DNA from: Brachionus koreanus
Taxonomy: Eukaryota; Rotifera; Eurotatoria; Ploima; Brachionidae
Length of the DNA: 23,773 bases
NCBI GenBank assembly: GCA_016987375.1
Contig: PJRA01000196.1
Location: forward strand, 13,460-37,232
Direction of reading: 5' to 3'
A model generated the notes under the pieces. It was not told the origin of the DNA. It did no database searches and was given only the letters and a program-made list of their open reading frames with translations. Numbering within the stretch: position 1 is the first letter of the stretch; the number at the start of each line of letters is the position of its first letter. Below, piece by piece: positions 9,817-18,130 of the stretch. The translations under genes and the position numbers were made by a program.

Positions 9817-10553
9817 TTAAGCGATTGGTTTAGTTCGTTCTTTCCTACATTTGCCGAAGCAAAACTTTTTACATAAAGCACAGGTTACATTTATCTTATT
9901 TTGATTACAAAACCTTGTTTGACTACTTGATGAACACAGTTGATTATCACGCGAATCCTTGGTTATTTTAGAGAGCTCCTCAACAATCTTAATTATAAAA
10001 TCTCTTCTCTGTATTTTTGATTTATTTACTGCTTTGCCGAAAACCGCACTATTTATAATTGCAATGTTAAGGACGTAAAAAACACATGAATCGGCCATCT
10101 CCTAGTTTGAGCTTTTGGAAAGTACAATTAAGTCATCTAATAGACAAAATCAACGCCAACTTTATTTCGATTGTAGTCTATAACATTTGGGAACTTTTTT
10201 GAATGATGATTATCAATCAATACTTTTTTGTGTAATGAACTCAACACAGATACGTTTTTGTCAACTTTTCCTTGATAAATTGTAAGAACAATTCCATTTT
10301 TATCTTCATAAAAAAACGTTTCATGCAGCTTTTATTTTGAGTTCACACTTTTTTTACAGTCCTGATAAAAGATTTTTTATTAGCCACTATTTTAAAAAGA
10401 ATCTAATGCCGAATTTGTCAGGTTTATTTGGCATATATTGTAAGAAACCGCATCTACATTTCATTGGCAGCAATTGCTCATCAACAGTAAAAAATTGATT
10501 TGGACGGTAACAAGCTTTTGAGTTTTCAATTAGCCTTTCCCTTAAAACTCTAA
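9817..10553 (-). pseudogene. piggyBac-like transposase, C-terminal part (dead)
   Basis: Read on the minus strand from 10553 down, one frame gives RVLRERLIENSKACYRP, then FTVDEQLLPMKCRCGF and YMPNKPDKFGIRFF. This is the DDE_Tnp_1_7 core, with the first catalytic Asp in VDEQLLP (codon 10480-10482). After a damaged stretch, DYNRNKVGVDF (near 10146-10180) gives the late Asp of the NKxKGGVD motif. RRWPIHVFF follows, then a 1-nt frameshift into VLNIAIINSA and a shortened cysteine motif CALCKKFCFGKC before the stop at 9817. The middle Asp region appears deleted. The ATG at 10098 is internal and not a true start. The N-terminal part of what appears to be the same copy lies at 13022-13710, beyond a LINE insertion. 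Confidence 0.85.
10542..10553. repeat. Left copy of target-site duplication of the LINE-2 insertion
   Basis: TTAAAACTCTAA here is repeated exactly at 13022-13033. The two copies bracket the insert that splits the piggyBac gene, and both encode the same residues (RVL) of the transposase. A shared CATG just beyond, with a 2-bp length difference, may extend the duplication to about 17-19 bp. Confidence 0.7.
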
Positions 10554-10620
10554 ACACATGGTGGAATATGCTGGGCTATAAATAAAAAATTTAGCATTGA
10601 AAATACAATATCAAAGCGGC

Positions 10621-11718
10621 TTGAAAATGAACAAGCAATTCAAACGGAAAAAATTTTCATAGATTTGATTGGAAAAATTAAATATTACTAAACTAAACAA
10701 AATATTTTTAAAAAGAGCTAGAAATGCAGAGAATGATTTAAATAAATCTCGAAAAAATAAAAAAGCACCGAGACTAAATAAATATTTAAATAAACTATGG
10801 CATGACATCAAACTTAGCAATGAAAAAAGCAAATTTAAAAGAATACAATTTAATAGAATATGTAAAAACATGCGTAGACATCAAAGAAATAATCATTACA
10901 AAAAAAATGAAAAAAAATGTATTCAAATTGATAAAATGTTGAACTGTGATAAACAAGATTTCTGGAATATAATTAAAAAATACAAAAACAATCTCAAAAA
11001 TAATCAAAAATAGACAAACTTGAGTGTGATGATTTTGCTAAATACTATTCTAAACTGTTTTCACATCATGATCGAATTTCTAATGCTGAACAACAACTTG
11101 CAGAAGAAAAAGTTAAACAGTTGTATGACGCAGCAATGCTAGTTGAAAATAAAAACGATTATTTCACGGAAATGGAGCAACTGACATGCATAAGTAATTT
11201 AGAGCTTGGTAAAGCTATTGGTTATGAAGGTATCAGTAATGAAATGTATAAATAAGGTATTAGTTTTCAAATTACTAACATGTTAATTCAGCTATTCAAC
11301 GGTATGATGAGACATGGTGTAGTACCGAAAGACCTAAACATATCACTGGTCACGCCTATCCCAAAAAAAGGTACAATGGAAAGCGTTGGAGACTAGACCA
11401 ATATCAGTGTCCACATCATTAGCTCTTCTAATGGAGGCATTAATTTTACAAAAAATTGATTTCAAATCAATGTTAAATCAGAAATTAAGCTTGTAAGTCT
11501 TGATGCTACTAAAGCTTTTGATAAACTATGGCGTGAAGGCTTTTTTTTAAAACTGTACAACAAAATTGACTTATTTATATGGCGTCTGATGATATCATAT
11601 TACAATATGTCAAAAATAATAGTAAAAGTTGGAAATGGTAAGTCTGAACTATACCATACAACACAAGGTGTAAAGCAGGGCGGGATTTTATCACCGTTTC
11701 TATTTAATTTCTTTATTA
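10621..11718 (+). pseudogene. Reverse transcriptase of LINE-2, broken and running into the gap
   Basis: Plus-strand frames give the lysine-rich linker typical between endonuclease and RT (10669-11013; DFWNIIKKYKNN near the end). After a 1-nt shift come CDDFAKYYSKLFSHHD, IGYEGISNEMYK with a stop, FNGMMRHGVVPKDLNISLV and TPIPKKG, then a shift into ISVSTSLALLMEAL. The tract between the RT2 and RT3 blocks is largely deleted. The frame opening at 11490 reads LVSLDATKAFDKLWREG (first catalytic Asp) and TTQGVKQGGILSPFLFNFF, ending at the gap. The YADD box would fall within the N run. It is a different LINE family from LINE-1 by motif sequence (GVKQGGILSP here, GVPQxSPLLF there). Several stops, shifts and the deletion make it dead. 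Confidence 0.85.
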
Positions 11719-12350
11719 NNNNNNNNNNNNNNNNNNNNNNNNNNNNNNNNNNNNNNNNNNNNNNNNNNNNNNNNNNNNNNNNNNNNNNNNNNNNNNNNNN
11801 NNNNNNNNNNNNNNNNNNNNNNNNNNNNNNNNNNNNNNNNNNNNNNNNNNNNNNNNNNNNNNNNNNNNNNNNNNNNNNNNNNNNNNNNNNNNNNNNNNNN
11901 NNNNNNNNNNNNNNNNNNNNNNNNNNNNNNNNNNNNNNNNNNNNNNNNNNNNNNNNNNNNNNNNNNNNNNNNNNNNNNNNNNNNNNNNNNNNNNNNNNNN
12001 NNNNNNNNNNNNNNNNNNNNNNNNNNNNNNNNNNNNNNNNNNNNNNNNNNNNNNNNNNNNNNNNNNNNNNNNNNNNNNNNNNNNNNNNNNNNNNNNNNNN
12101 NNNNNNNNNNNNNNNNNNNNNNNNNNNNNNNNNNNNNNNNNNNNNNNNNNNNNNNNNNNNNNNNNNNNNNNNNNNNNNNNNNNNNNNNNNNNNNNNNNNN
12201 NNNNNNNNNNNNNNNNNNNNNNNNNNNNNNNNNNNNNNNNNNNNNNNNNNNNNNNNNNNNNNNNNNNNNNNNNNNNNNNNNNNNNNNNNNNNNNNNNNNN
12301 NNNNNNNNNNNNNNNNNNNNNNNNNNNNNNNNNNNNNNNNNNNNNNNNNN
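11719..12350. other. Assembly gap (632 N)
   Basis: All bases are N. By position it should contain the catalytic YADD block and thumb of the LINE-2 reverse transcriptase. The N count need not equal the true length. Any open frame crossing it is an artefact. Confidence 0.99.
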
Positions 12351-12351
12351 A

Positions 12352-12613
12352 TTTTACAAGCAGTATGCGGATGTAGCTGATGAATATCAAGTTGATGGTC
12401 CATTAGCTAACAAATTAATATCAAAGCTAATTGGAAATGGACATAAATGCGAAAATTTGGGTCTATTAGACTCAATCAAATTTATATTATTTATTATTCA
12501 ATAGTCTCTATGATAGAGAAGTCTCAAATTATCAGCAAAACATTACTCTACTAAGATACTTGTTGGACTATAATAATTACAATAAACAATATAAATACTG
12601 TAGATTTAAATAG
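12352..12613 (+). pseudogene. Partial reading frame after the gap, probably the LINE-2 C-terminus
   Basis: From 12352 one frame reads FYKQYADVADEYQVDGPLAN and on to LGLLDSIKFI. Around 12490 the open reading passes to another frame (LFNSLYDREVSNYQQN ... NKQYKYCRFK) and stops at TAG 12611-12613. The residue mix looks like real protein. It follows the RT domain in the same orientation, so the C-terminal end of the LINE-2 ORF is the simplest reading. No known domain is recognised, and the gap prevents linking the two. Confidence 0.4.
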
Positions 12614-12638
12614 CATAAATTTATTTGAGCATATAAAT

Positions 12639-12678
12639 TAAACATTTAAATTCGTCGTTAAAAAACGAAAATTGACTT
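12639..12678. repeat. Left copy of a perfect 40-bp target-site duplication
   Basis: The 40 bases here (starting TAAACATTTAAATTCGTCG, ending AAATTGACTT) recur without a mismatch at 12781-12820. They flank a 102-bp insertion with a microsatellite tail, as expected for target-primed reverse transcription, although 40 bp is long for such duplications. Confidence 0.9.
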
Positions 12679-12750
12679 AGTCTAAGGCTGTAATAGCAGA
12701 GCGTCTACCGTCGCTACTGCTCGGGAATAAATTTTCCCCACAGCATTTCA

Positions 12751-12780
<30 letters not shown>
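12679..12780 (+). mobile_element. 102-bp LINE/SINE tail insertion ending in (TAC)10
   Basis: The insert carries two adjacent stem-loops. The first is AGCAGAGCG (12695-12703) with CGCTaCTGCT (12712-12721), one bulged A and an 8-nt loop. The second is GGGAA (12723-12727) with TTCCC (12734-12738). It ends in ten perfect TAC units (12751-12780). A structured 3' UTR plus a simple-repeat tail is the form of non-LTR elements whose reverse transcriptase recognises the 3' end. The short length suggests extreme 5' truncation of a LINE, or a short SINE. No A or B box of a tRNA-derived SINE is visible. The uninterrupted tail and perfect duplication indicate a recent event. Confidence 0.8.
12751..12780 (+). 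repeat. (TAC)10 microsatellite
   Basis: Ten uninterrupted TAC units form the 3' tail of the 102-bp insertion and directly abut the right duplication copy. Length variation between individuals would be expected. Confidence 0.97.
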
Positions 12781-12782
<2 letters not shown>

Positions 12783-12820
12783 AACATTTAAATTCGTCGT
12801 TAAAAAACGAAAATTGACTT
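12781..12820. repeat. Right copy of the 40-bp target-site duplication
   Basis: Identical over 40 bases to 12639-12678. The neighbouring bases differ on both sides (T against C before, A against T after), which sets the duplication length at 40 bp. Confidence 0.9.
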
Positions 12821-12885
12821 TGTCAAATTTAATTACTTTTATATATTTTATTTAATTTTTTTAATTATTTTTTTTTATAAATTTT

Positions 12886-12932
12886 GACCAATGAGGTCTA
12901 TACAAGTTTTTTTGTCGAATAATAATAATAAT
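12886..12932 (+). repeat. LINE-type 3' stem-loop and (AAT)5 tail
   Basis: GACC-aatga-GGTC (12886-12898) is followed by TATACAAG, a T run and five AAT units (12918-12932). The order stem, GTACA/ATACA, A/T repeat matches the 3' end of LINE-1 (8313-8350), suggesting related 3' signals. Confidence 0.5.
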
Positions 12933-13021
12933 TTTGAGCGAATGTAAAACAATTATTAATATTCAAGTGTCGGATTCTTTCTATTATTTTTAAAAATTTT
13001 TAAAAATAAAAAATTCAATTA

Positions 13022-13033
13022 TTAAAACTCTAA
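13022..13033. repeat. Right copy of target-site duplication of the LINE-2 insertion
   Basis: TTAAAACTCTAA, identical to 10542-10553. It marks the point where the N-terminal piggyBac half resumes on the minus strand. Confidence 0.7.
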
Positions 13034-13636
13034 TCATGCAAAAGCTGTCAGATTTCACTCGTTCTAATCAAGTTGTTTTGTTGTCAAATCGCAGATATTT
13101 CATTAGAAGAAAATACCGATTTCTAAAAATAAAATTCGAATTATCGGTATGCCGTAATTGTTTAATCACATCTCCGTGACAGGTATACCTGGACAAAAAA
13201 CTTCTCTAGCCAGCAAGACTCCAATAAAGGCAAAGATTTCTTCTTTTTTAAATGAACATTGAGGATCAACTGAATTAGCATAAAAATTTGTACATTCGAG
13301 TTCCATTTTTACCATGGTCAAATCAAAAATTACCAAAAATGCTGATAAAGCAGTTTCATCTACTCTTGAAGCAGCATAACTAGTAGGGGCGCTTTTTTCA
13401 TTAAAAAATATTCTTTTTCTTACACTTGTTTCTTTACCGTCATCTGGCTTAGTTCAAACAAAACCAGCTTTTGAAGTATTGTTTTCAATTGTAGATTGTC
13501 TTGATGATTGTTGGTGATCACTGCTACATTCAACTCTGTCATCAATATCAATTTCAGATTCAATTTTAGATTCTGCGTGTGATGAATTTCCAGAACCAAC
13601 AAATTCATTTTCAGAGTCAAAATCATAAAAAAAAAA

Positions 13637-13657
13637 CCCTCCGGGCTTTTATGTATT
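13637..13657 (-). repeat. TIR-like motif inside the piggyBac 5' region
   Basis: On the minus strand this reads AATACATAAAAGCCCGGAGG, close to the candidate terminus at 13802-13823 (AATACTAGAAAGCCCGCAGG). It may be a second transposase-binding repeat or a trace of another element end. Confidence 0.4.
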
Positions 13658-13801
13658 TTTTTTTTCGACATCAAATTATTAAAAGTTTTATTATCTGGCT
13701 TTAAAATCATAAATTAAATTCAATTTCATACTGAAGGAAAAAAAATTCAAAAATTAATTTCCAAACTTTTTTTTTAGTTTTTCCTAAAAAAGCTTAAAAA
13801 A

Positions 13802-13823
13802 CCTGCGGGCTTTCTAGTATTAA
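13802..13823 (-). repeat. Candidate piggyBac terminus at a TTAA site
   Basis: On the minus strand TTAA (13820-13823) is followed by TACTAGAAAGCCCGCAGG. piggyBac elements insert at TTAA, and this lies about 110 bp upstream of the transposase start, the right place for the 5' terminus. The opposite end was not found, so the call is tentative. Confidence 0.4.
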
Positions 13824-14620
13824 ATTTCTGAAAAACGTAAACGTGGAAGACCAAAAAAAATCTAATAATTAAATTGAGCAGCCATCAAAAAATTTAAGAA
13901 ATTTAGTTTCAATTACTTTGTGTTTTTCTAAGTAATTTTTTTTACTATTTTTTACTTATGTTTTTTTTTAATTATTTATGTTTGAAAAATATAAATATCT
14001 TCTATTAAAATCTTCTTATTCATTTTATCTAATGACAAAAAAAATATACCCATTTTTTTTTTAATTATCCTAAAATTACTTTAGTTTTGTAGGAAATTAA
14101 TTTTCTTTCAGAATATATGCCCTAATGCTAGCTTAAAAAACAAAGCATCTATTTATTCATTTTAAAATATTCATTTATTAAACAAAATATATCAAATTCA
14201 GTACATTTTTGATAAAAATTTTTGTGCAACTTTAATGTATTATTAAACTGTGTAGATAGTCAAAAATTTGTACCTAAATCGCTTACAGTGAACAAATCAG
14301 GAATTTGACTTAAATTTGAATATTACAATATTGTACAACTTCAACCAAAAAATCCAAGCTGTTCTGCAAAAACTGTCCAATTTACTACAAATTTTAAAAA
14401 TTTGATGGTGTGTATTTTAAAGAAAAATGAAAAGTATTAGGCTTACTAAGACTATTTTGAGACAGGTACAACGAAAAATTTAAAAAGATGAAAAAATATA
14501 AATAAAGAATAAAAACATATAGCTAAATTGCAATTTTATTTTGGAGAAAAATACATATGTTCAATTGAATAAAAAGGATAAAAAACATAAGCCTAATTTT
14601 TTTTATTTAATTTAAGAGAT
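13824..14620. other. AT-rich stretch, no gene seen
   Basis: Long A and T runs and no supported frame. The TGTTCTGCAAAA string at 14360-14371 matches one at 2135-2146. Confidence 0.4.
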
Positions 14621-14770
14621 TTAATTACCATTGTCATCTGAATCAGTGCATGATTCAGTAATTTTATTGATGCAATCATTTGTAATTTCTATTTTCTTAA
14701 TACTTAATAGAATCGAGATATATTCTGGAAAAACCTCGAATGATCTTGAATGCACAAAAATAGACTCAGT
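14621..14770 (-). other. Open stretch ending in a stop, possible terminal exon
   Basis: On the minus strand 49 codons without ATG read from ACT (14770) to TAA (14623-14621). The frame begins TESIFVHSRSFEVFPEYI and ends ITESCTDSDDNGN. The frame is closed upstream by TAG, and that AG follows a pyrimidine-rich stretch, so it could be a last exon or the tail of a dead transposase. No domain is recognised. Confidence 0.2.
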
Positions 14771-14967
14771 CTAATTTGACTAAGACACAAAGATAGAAAT
14801 TGTGTTGTAAATAGTTTAAAAAAATAAAAGCCCATTTATGAAAAAAAAAAAATCCTAAGAATTTGATAAAAATAAAAATCAAGTTTATTTTTAGGAGTCG
14901 CATGGATTGTCTTTTATTTTAATCTAAATAATAAAATTTTAGAAAATTTTTTTTTTTAATATTTTAA

Positions 14968-15954
14968 ATGTCAGCCCAAGACTTTATTGAATATTTAAAA
15001 AAAAAACTAAACTCACAGCCTATTTTTCATTTTAAGCGTTTTATTCAAAATTATTGCTCTAATATTGTAATAAGGCCGACTCAATTAAAAATTCAAAAAT
15101 CTCTTAATTTATCCGAGGCTAAAAATGCTCTAATAGAAAATTTTTGCCTAAATGAGTCTTTTTTTTTAAAAGACTTTTATTTCACAGACGACTTTTACAA
15201 TTTGTATCAGCTTTTTGGCGAAGAAAAATGGACAGATACAAATTTAGCTCGAATAATTTTGCTCATTCTAATTAGTAAGAGTGAACTTGACTTTTATTTT
15301 TTTGAAAATTATCTTCAAGAAATTAATCGATTAGAGCTAATTGGTTCACATCCGTTTCAGGATTTGGTTCAATTATCAAATAGACTAAAAAACAATTATA
15401 AACTCAAAAACCAAATTTTACAAATTTCAAAAGAAATATTAAATTTAAAAGAAATTAATTTTCCATTTGAACAACTAGAAATTAGTTTTTTTAAATATCC
15501 TGATTATCAGCTGCATGGTTATGCGGGTATTAATCGTATATATGTAGCTTACAGGCCTTTATTGATTCTAAAGAGAAAACTTGATGTGAATCTAAGCCAA
15601 GAAGGCACCAATCTTGTCCTAAAACTTGAATTCTTGAGATTATTCATTCATCTTTGCATTCATACAGTGCTCATTTGGCTAAGAAATGATTTGAATTTTC
15701 CACATTCGAGAAGTGAAGACTTAAAAAGTATATGGTCAATAGATACGGGTATTCTAGCTGAAAACAAAATTTTTGGTCTTCAAATCAACTGGTTTGAGTT
15801 TGATGATGTAAAATTAGATCTATGGAAAAATTTTTTTAACAGTCTAGTCGAAAAAGAAATATTTTTAAATCAAAATTTAAGCACTTCAGGTGTAAAATAT
15901 AAAGAAAAACTCACATCAATTCTTGGTGTTGATTATTTTTCATTTATTTTCTAA
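14968..15954 (+). CDS. Uncharacterised 328-residue protein with a degenerate HExxH-like motif
   Basis: A complete single-exon ORF without disabling changes. There is no signal peptide. Residues 1-170 look helical and are rich in Leu, Phe and Asn. A more conserved-looking core follows: LHGYAGINRIYVAYRPLLI (182-200), EFLRLFIHLCIHTVLIWLRN (221-240), and DTGILAENKIFGLQINW (259-275). The string HLCIH (228-232) sits on a hydrophobic helix, with Glu265 in AENKIFG 33 residues later. This resembles the HExxH plus downstream Glu layout of gluzincin metallopeptidases, with the catalytic Glu replaced by Leu. I infer, without proof, an inactive zincin-like fold. No family is recognised with confidence, and a lineage-specific protein is likely. 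An AATAAA overlaps the stop codon. Confidence 0.7.
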   Translation: MSAQDFIEYLKKKLNSQPIFHFKRFIQNYCSNIVIRPTQLKIQKSLNLSEAKNALIENFCLNESFFLKDFYFTDDFYNLYQLFGEEKWTDTNLARIILLILISKSELDFYFFENYLQEINRLELIGSHPFQDLVQLSNRLKNNYKLKNQILQISKEILNLKEINFPFEQLEISFFKYPDYQLHGYAGINRIYVAYRPLLILKRKLDVNLSQEGTNLVLKLEFLRLFIHLCIHTVLIWLRNDLNFPHSRSEDLKSIWSIDTGILAENKIFGLQINWFEFDDVKLDLWKNFFNSLVEKEIFLNQNLSTSGVKYKEKLTSILGVDYFSFIF

Positions 15955-15958
15955 TAAA
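15953..15958 (+). promoter_or_regulatory. Poly(A) signal overlapping the stop codon
   Basis: AATAAA shares two bases with the TAA stop of the 328-residue ORF (15952-15954). The same arrangement occurs at the channel gene. Confidence 0.35.
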
Positions 15959-15959
15959 T

Positions 15960-16728
15960 AATTCAAAATTTTTATAGAATATTTTAAAAATATCTTTAAT
16001 TTATTTAAAGTAAAGTTGAGGTAAAGTCTTGGCCGGTTGAAATGAATACTTAGTCATTCTTTTCAGCCATTTGTTAAATAGTTTTGAAATAAAAAGCCAC
16101 AAAAAATTGGAAAAAATTAGTTCCCTCTCGGCTCCTTTATTTTTGCCAATGTTCTTCACGCTATTTAAAATCAAACTATACCATGAAGAAACAAATTTTA
16201 ACTGAAGAATGCATTTGTTCTATAAATATTATCATTAAAAAATAATATTGGAAAAATCAAAAGATTTTTTGAATGGTAAAAGCTATTATTTTAAACCACA
16301 GTGACTAAGATTTATCTGTATTATCAAGTCTTAGTACAATATTTTCCGGTTTTTAGCATGGTTTTAGGCTGTTTATAGCATGGTAATTAATTATCAGTGT
16401 TTTGAGTCTGCTTGGTTGAAAGAAGGTAGCTATCGTAACTCAATTCTTGCTCTTTCTAATTTAATTTTTGTTTGCTGAGATTGTAACTGGAATTTTTTTG
16501 TGCTCTATTTTTTTCTAATGTCTTTTTATTTAATATTTCTCTATAGATTTATTAATTCAAGTATGACTTGTTTTACTTGGTTATAGTTATTTGACGGATT
16601 TTTTATTGCATATCTAAAAGTGGATTTAACAAGTGAATCCTGAATTTTCCAGATTAGTAGCTGCTTGATCCAAAGTTTAAGTTGAGAGTGGATTGACCCT
16701 AACCAAATCATTATTACTGTTTAAGAGG
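15960..16728. other. Intergenic stretch, no gene seen
   Basis: No frame or RNA gene is supported on either strand. TTAGCATGG- and ATAGCATGG-type strings recur near 16355-16383, but no larger repeat is visible. Confidence 0.4.
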
Positions 16729-16736
16729 TTTCTGAG
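16729..16736. repeat. Left 8-bp target-site duplication of the hAT-like element
   Basis: TTTCTGAG immediately precedes the element terminus and is repeated exactly at 17697-17704, right after the other terminus. Confidence 0.92.
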
Positions 16737-17696
16737 TAGTGTTGGGTAGCGGTCAACTTTGGCCGGCCTGTTTAAACGGCCTTTTTTGGCCGTGAATTTA
16801 ACGGCCGCATTTTAGACCGTCCGTAAATTGGCCGGCCGTATCTGAGCCGTCTTTAAAAGTAACGGCCGTGTGGTGCCCGGCCAAGTGACGGACCGGCCGT
16901 GTGATGGCCAGCCAAATTTTAGAAGACCGTGTGGTGGCCGGCCTACAGAAAGGCCGTTAAACGGCCGAGCGTGTGAAGACCGGCCGGCCACCAGACGGTC
17001 CAAAATAAAAATTTAGTTAGATGTTTAAAAAAATTTATAGGCATTAAGATTTATATTTTTATTTATCTTATATTTTATTTTAGGTAATTTTTGATAATAA
17101 TGTTTTACATTTTTTTTAAAAATCTTTTATTTATAAAAAATTTAGACATTTATTAACTAAATTTTTTTTATCAAAATTTGAAATTAAATCTATTAATAGT
17201 ATAAATTGAATAAATTATTAATTCGAATTTTTGATTTTTTATGATAAAAAAGACTTTAATATATTAAAAAATAAACTTCAAAAGATTAATCATGAACTTT
17301 AAATAAGTTATGAAAATCTAATTAAACTTATAGTTTATTCTTAAAACAAAATTTGAAACCAAGCTTAGAAAATAAAATCAAATTTAATAATGTTTTTTTT
17401 AAATTTTAGACTATGAAAAATATAAATAAGAAAATAATCTCCTTTTTTTAAAAACTATACAGCAAAGTTGTCTGTATAGTAAAACTAAATTAATAAAACT
17501 AAATTTTTATTTTGGACCGTGTGGTGGCCGGCCGGTCCGTCACTTGGCCGATAGTTGGCCGCTGCTTCGCCGGCCAGCCACGGTCTTTGACCGTTTAATC
17601 GACCGGCCGTAATTTGGCCGTTTGCAGGGCAGGCCACGGTCTCGGTATTTTTTTTTTTGGCCGGATACGTGGCCTCTAGGCCGGCCCCCAACACTA
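16737..17696. mobile_element. Non-autonomous hAT-superfamily element with long GGCCG-rich inverted arms
   Basis: The 960-bp element starts TAGTGTTGGG and ends with its exact reverse complement CCCAACACTA. Perfect 8-bp duplications (TTTCTGAG) flank it. An 8-bp duplication and a terminus fitting 5'-YARNG are hallmarks of hAT transposons. GC-rich arms (16737-17014 and 17501-17696) hold many GGCCG/CGGCC units in both orientations. Their inner ends, 16978-17014 and 17501-17537, are 37-bp inverse copies with one mismatch. The interior (17015-17500) is very AT-rich and has no coding capacity, so a transposase from elsewhere must have moved it. Short open frames inside the arms are by-products of the repeat. 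Confidence 0.92.
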
Positions 17697-17704
17697 TTTC
17701 TGAG
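17697..17704. repeat. Right 8-bp target-site duplication of the hAT-like element
   Basis: TTTCTGAG, identical to 16729-16736. Confidence 0.92.
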
Positions 17705-18130
17705 CTAATTTAATTAAATTCTGTTGAAAATTTTCTTCCTTTTGCATTGATTTTCACAAGAGATGGATAAAATTGCTAAAAAAGTGGCCACTTATAGAAA
17801 CATCTAACAACTCGAACTCATGAAAATATATTAAAATGTTTGGAGAACATTTTGTTGAATGAAAAATGTCAAATTTGCTGCTAATGTCAACTCTTTTATT
17901 GATGGAGCCCTCCATATAATAACAATTTATTTAGTTTCCAAAAGAGACAAAAAAACTTTTTTTTAATGTTCCTACATACCAAAATTCAATGGAATTTTTT
18001 GAATTTTAATGTGTCTTTTACTATTAAAACAGAGGAGTATAATTCACAATTTATTGAATTTCTATGACTATCAATAAAATGGTTTAAAACATTAACAAAA
18101 ATTAATTTAAGAAAGAATAATTTGATAGAA
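17705..18130. other. AT-rich stretch, no gene seen
   Basis: No supported frame, RNA gene or repeat. Confidence 0.4.

Larger units (their letters stand above)
10554..13021 (+). mobile_element. LINE-2: 5'-truncated non-LTR retrotransposon inserted in piggyBac
   Basis: The segment separating the two piggyBac halves contains a plus-strand RT gene, a sequencing gap and a 3' region. The 3' region holds a stem-loop GACC-aatga-GGTC (12886-12898), then TATACAAG and an (AAT)5 run (12918-12932), which looks like a LINE 3' end. About 90 bp of AT-rich DNA lie between that run and the right duplication copy, so either the element has a longer tail or another small insertion is present. A 12-bp direct repeat flanks the whole. 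True length is uncertain because 11719-12350 is N. Confidence 0.65.
13022..13710 (-). pseudogene. piggyBac-like transposase, N-terminal part (dead)
   Basis: A possible ATG at 13710 opens MILKPDNKTFNNLMSKKKI and passes a poly-T run with a frame change. It then continues as an acidic stretch (DFDSENEFVGSGNSSHAE), as usual for piggyBac N-termini. Beyond a TGA it reads MVKMELECTNFYANSVD and then EEIFAFIGVLLA, the family's EEIxAFIG block. After further damage it reads KYLRFDNKTT and VKSDSFCMIRVL, equivalent to the LRFDDKSTR ... DKFxxIR region that immediately precedes the catalytic core. It ends exactly at the duplication, where the C-terminal half at 10553 would continue in frame (RVL/RERLIENS). 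Several stops and frameshifts make it non-functional. Confidence 0.8.

Noticed and set aside
10611..11007. Minus-strand frames opposite LINE-2
   Set aside because: Antisense shadows of the lysine-rich LINE linker; poly-A coding becomes Phe-rich on the other strand.
11589..12403. Long open frames on both strands across 11.6-12.4 kb
   Set aside because: They are open only because the N run contains no stop codons; only 11490-11718 (+) has real RT motifs.
12679..12750. tRNA-derived SINE or small structured RNA gene
   Set aside because: No A or B box and no cloverleaf; the TAC tail and target duplication fit a LINE-type 3' end, although a tail-sharing SINE cannot be excluded.
13637..13657. CCCTCCGGG plus T-run read as a bacterial-type terminator
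   Set aside because: The DNA is clearly eukaryotic, and the string matches the candidate piggyBac terminus at 13802 better.
16812..17694. Arg/Gly/Pro-rich open frames at 16812-17003 and 17485-17694
   Set aside because: They are translations of the GGCCG repeat arms of the hAT-like element, not genes.
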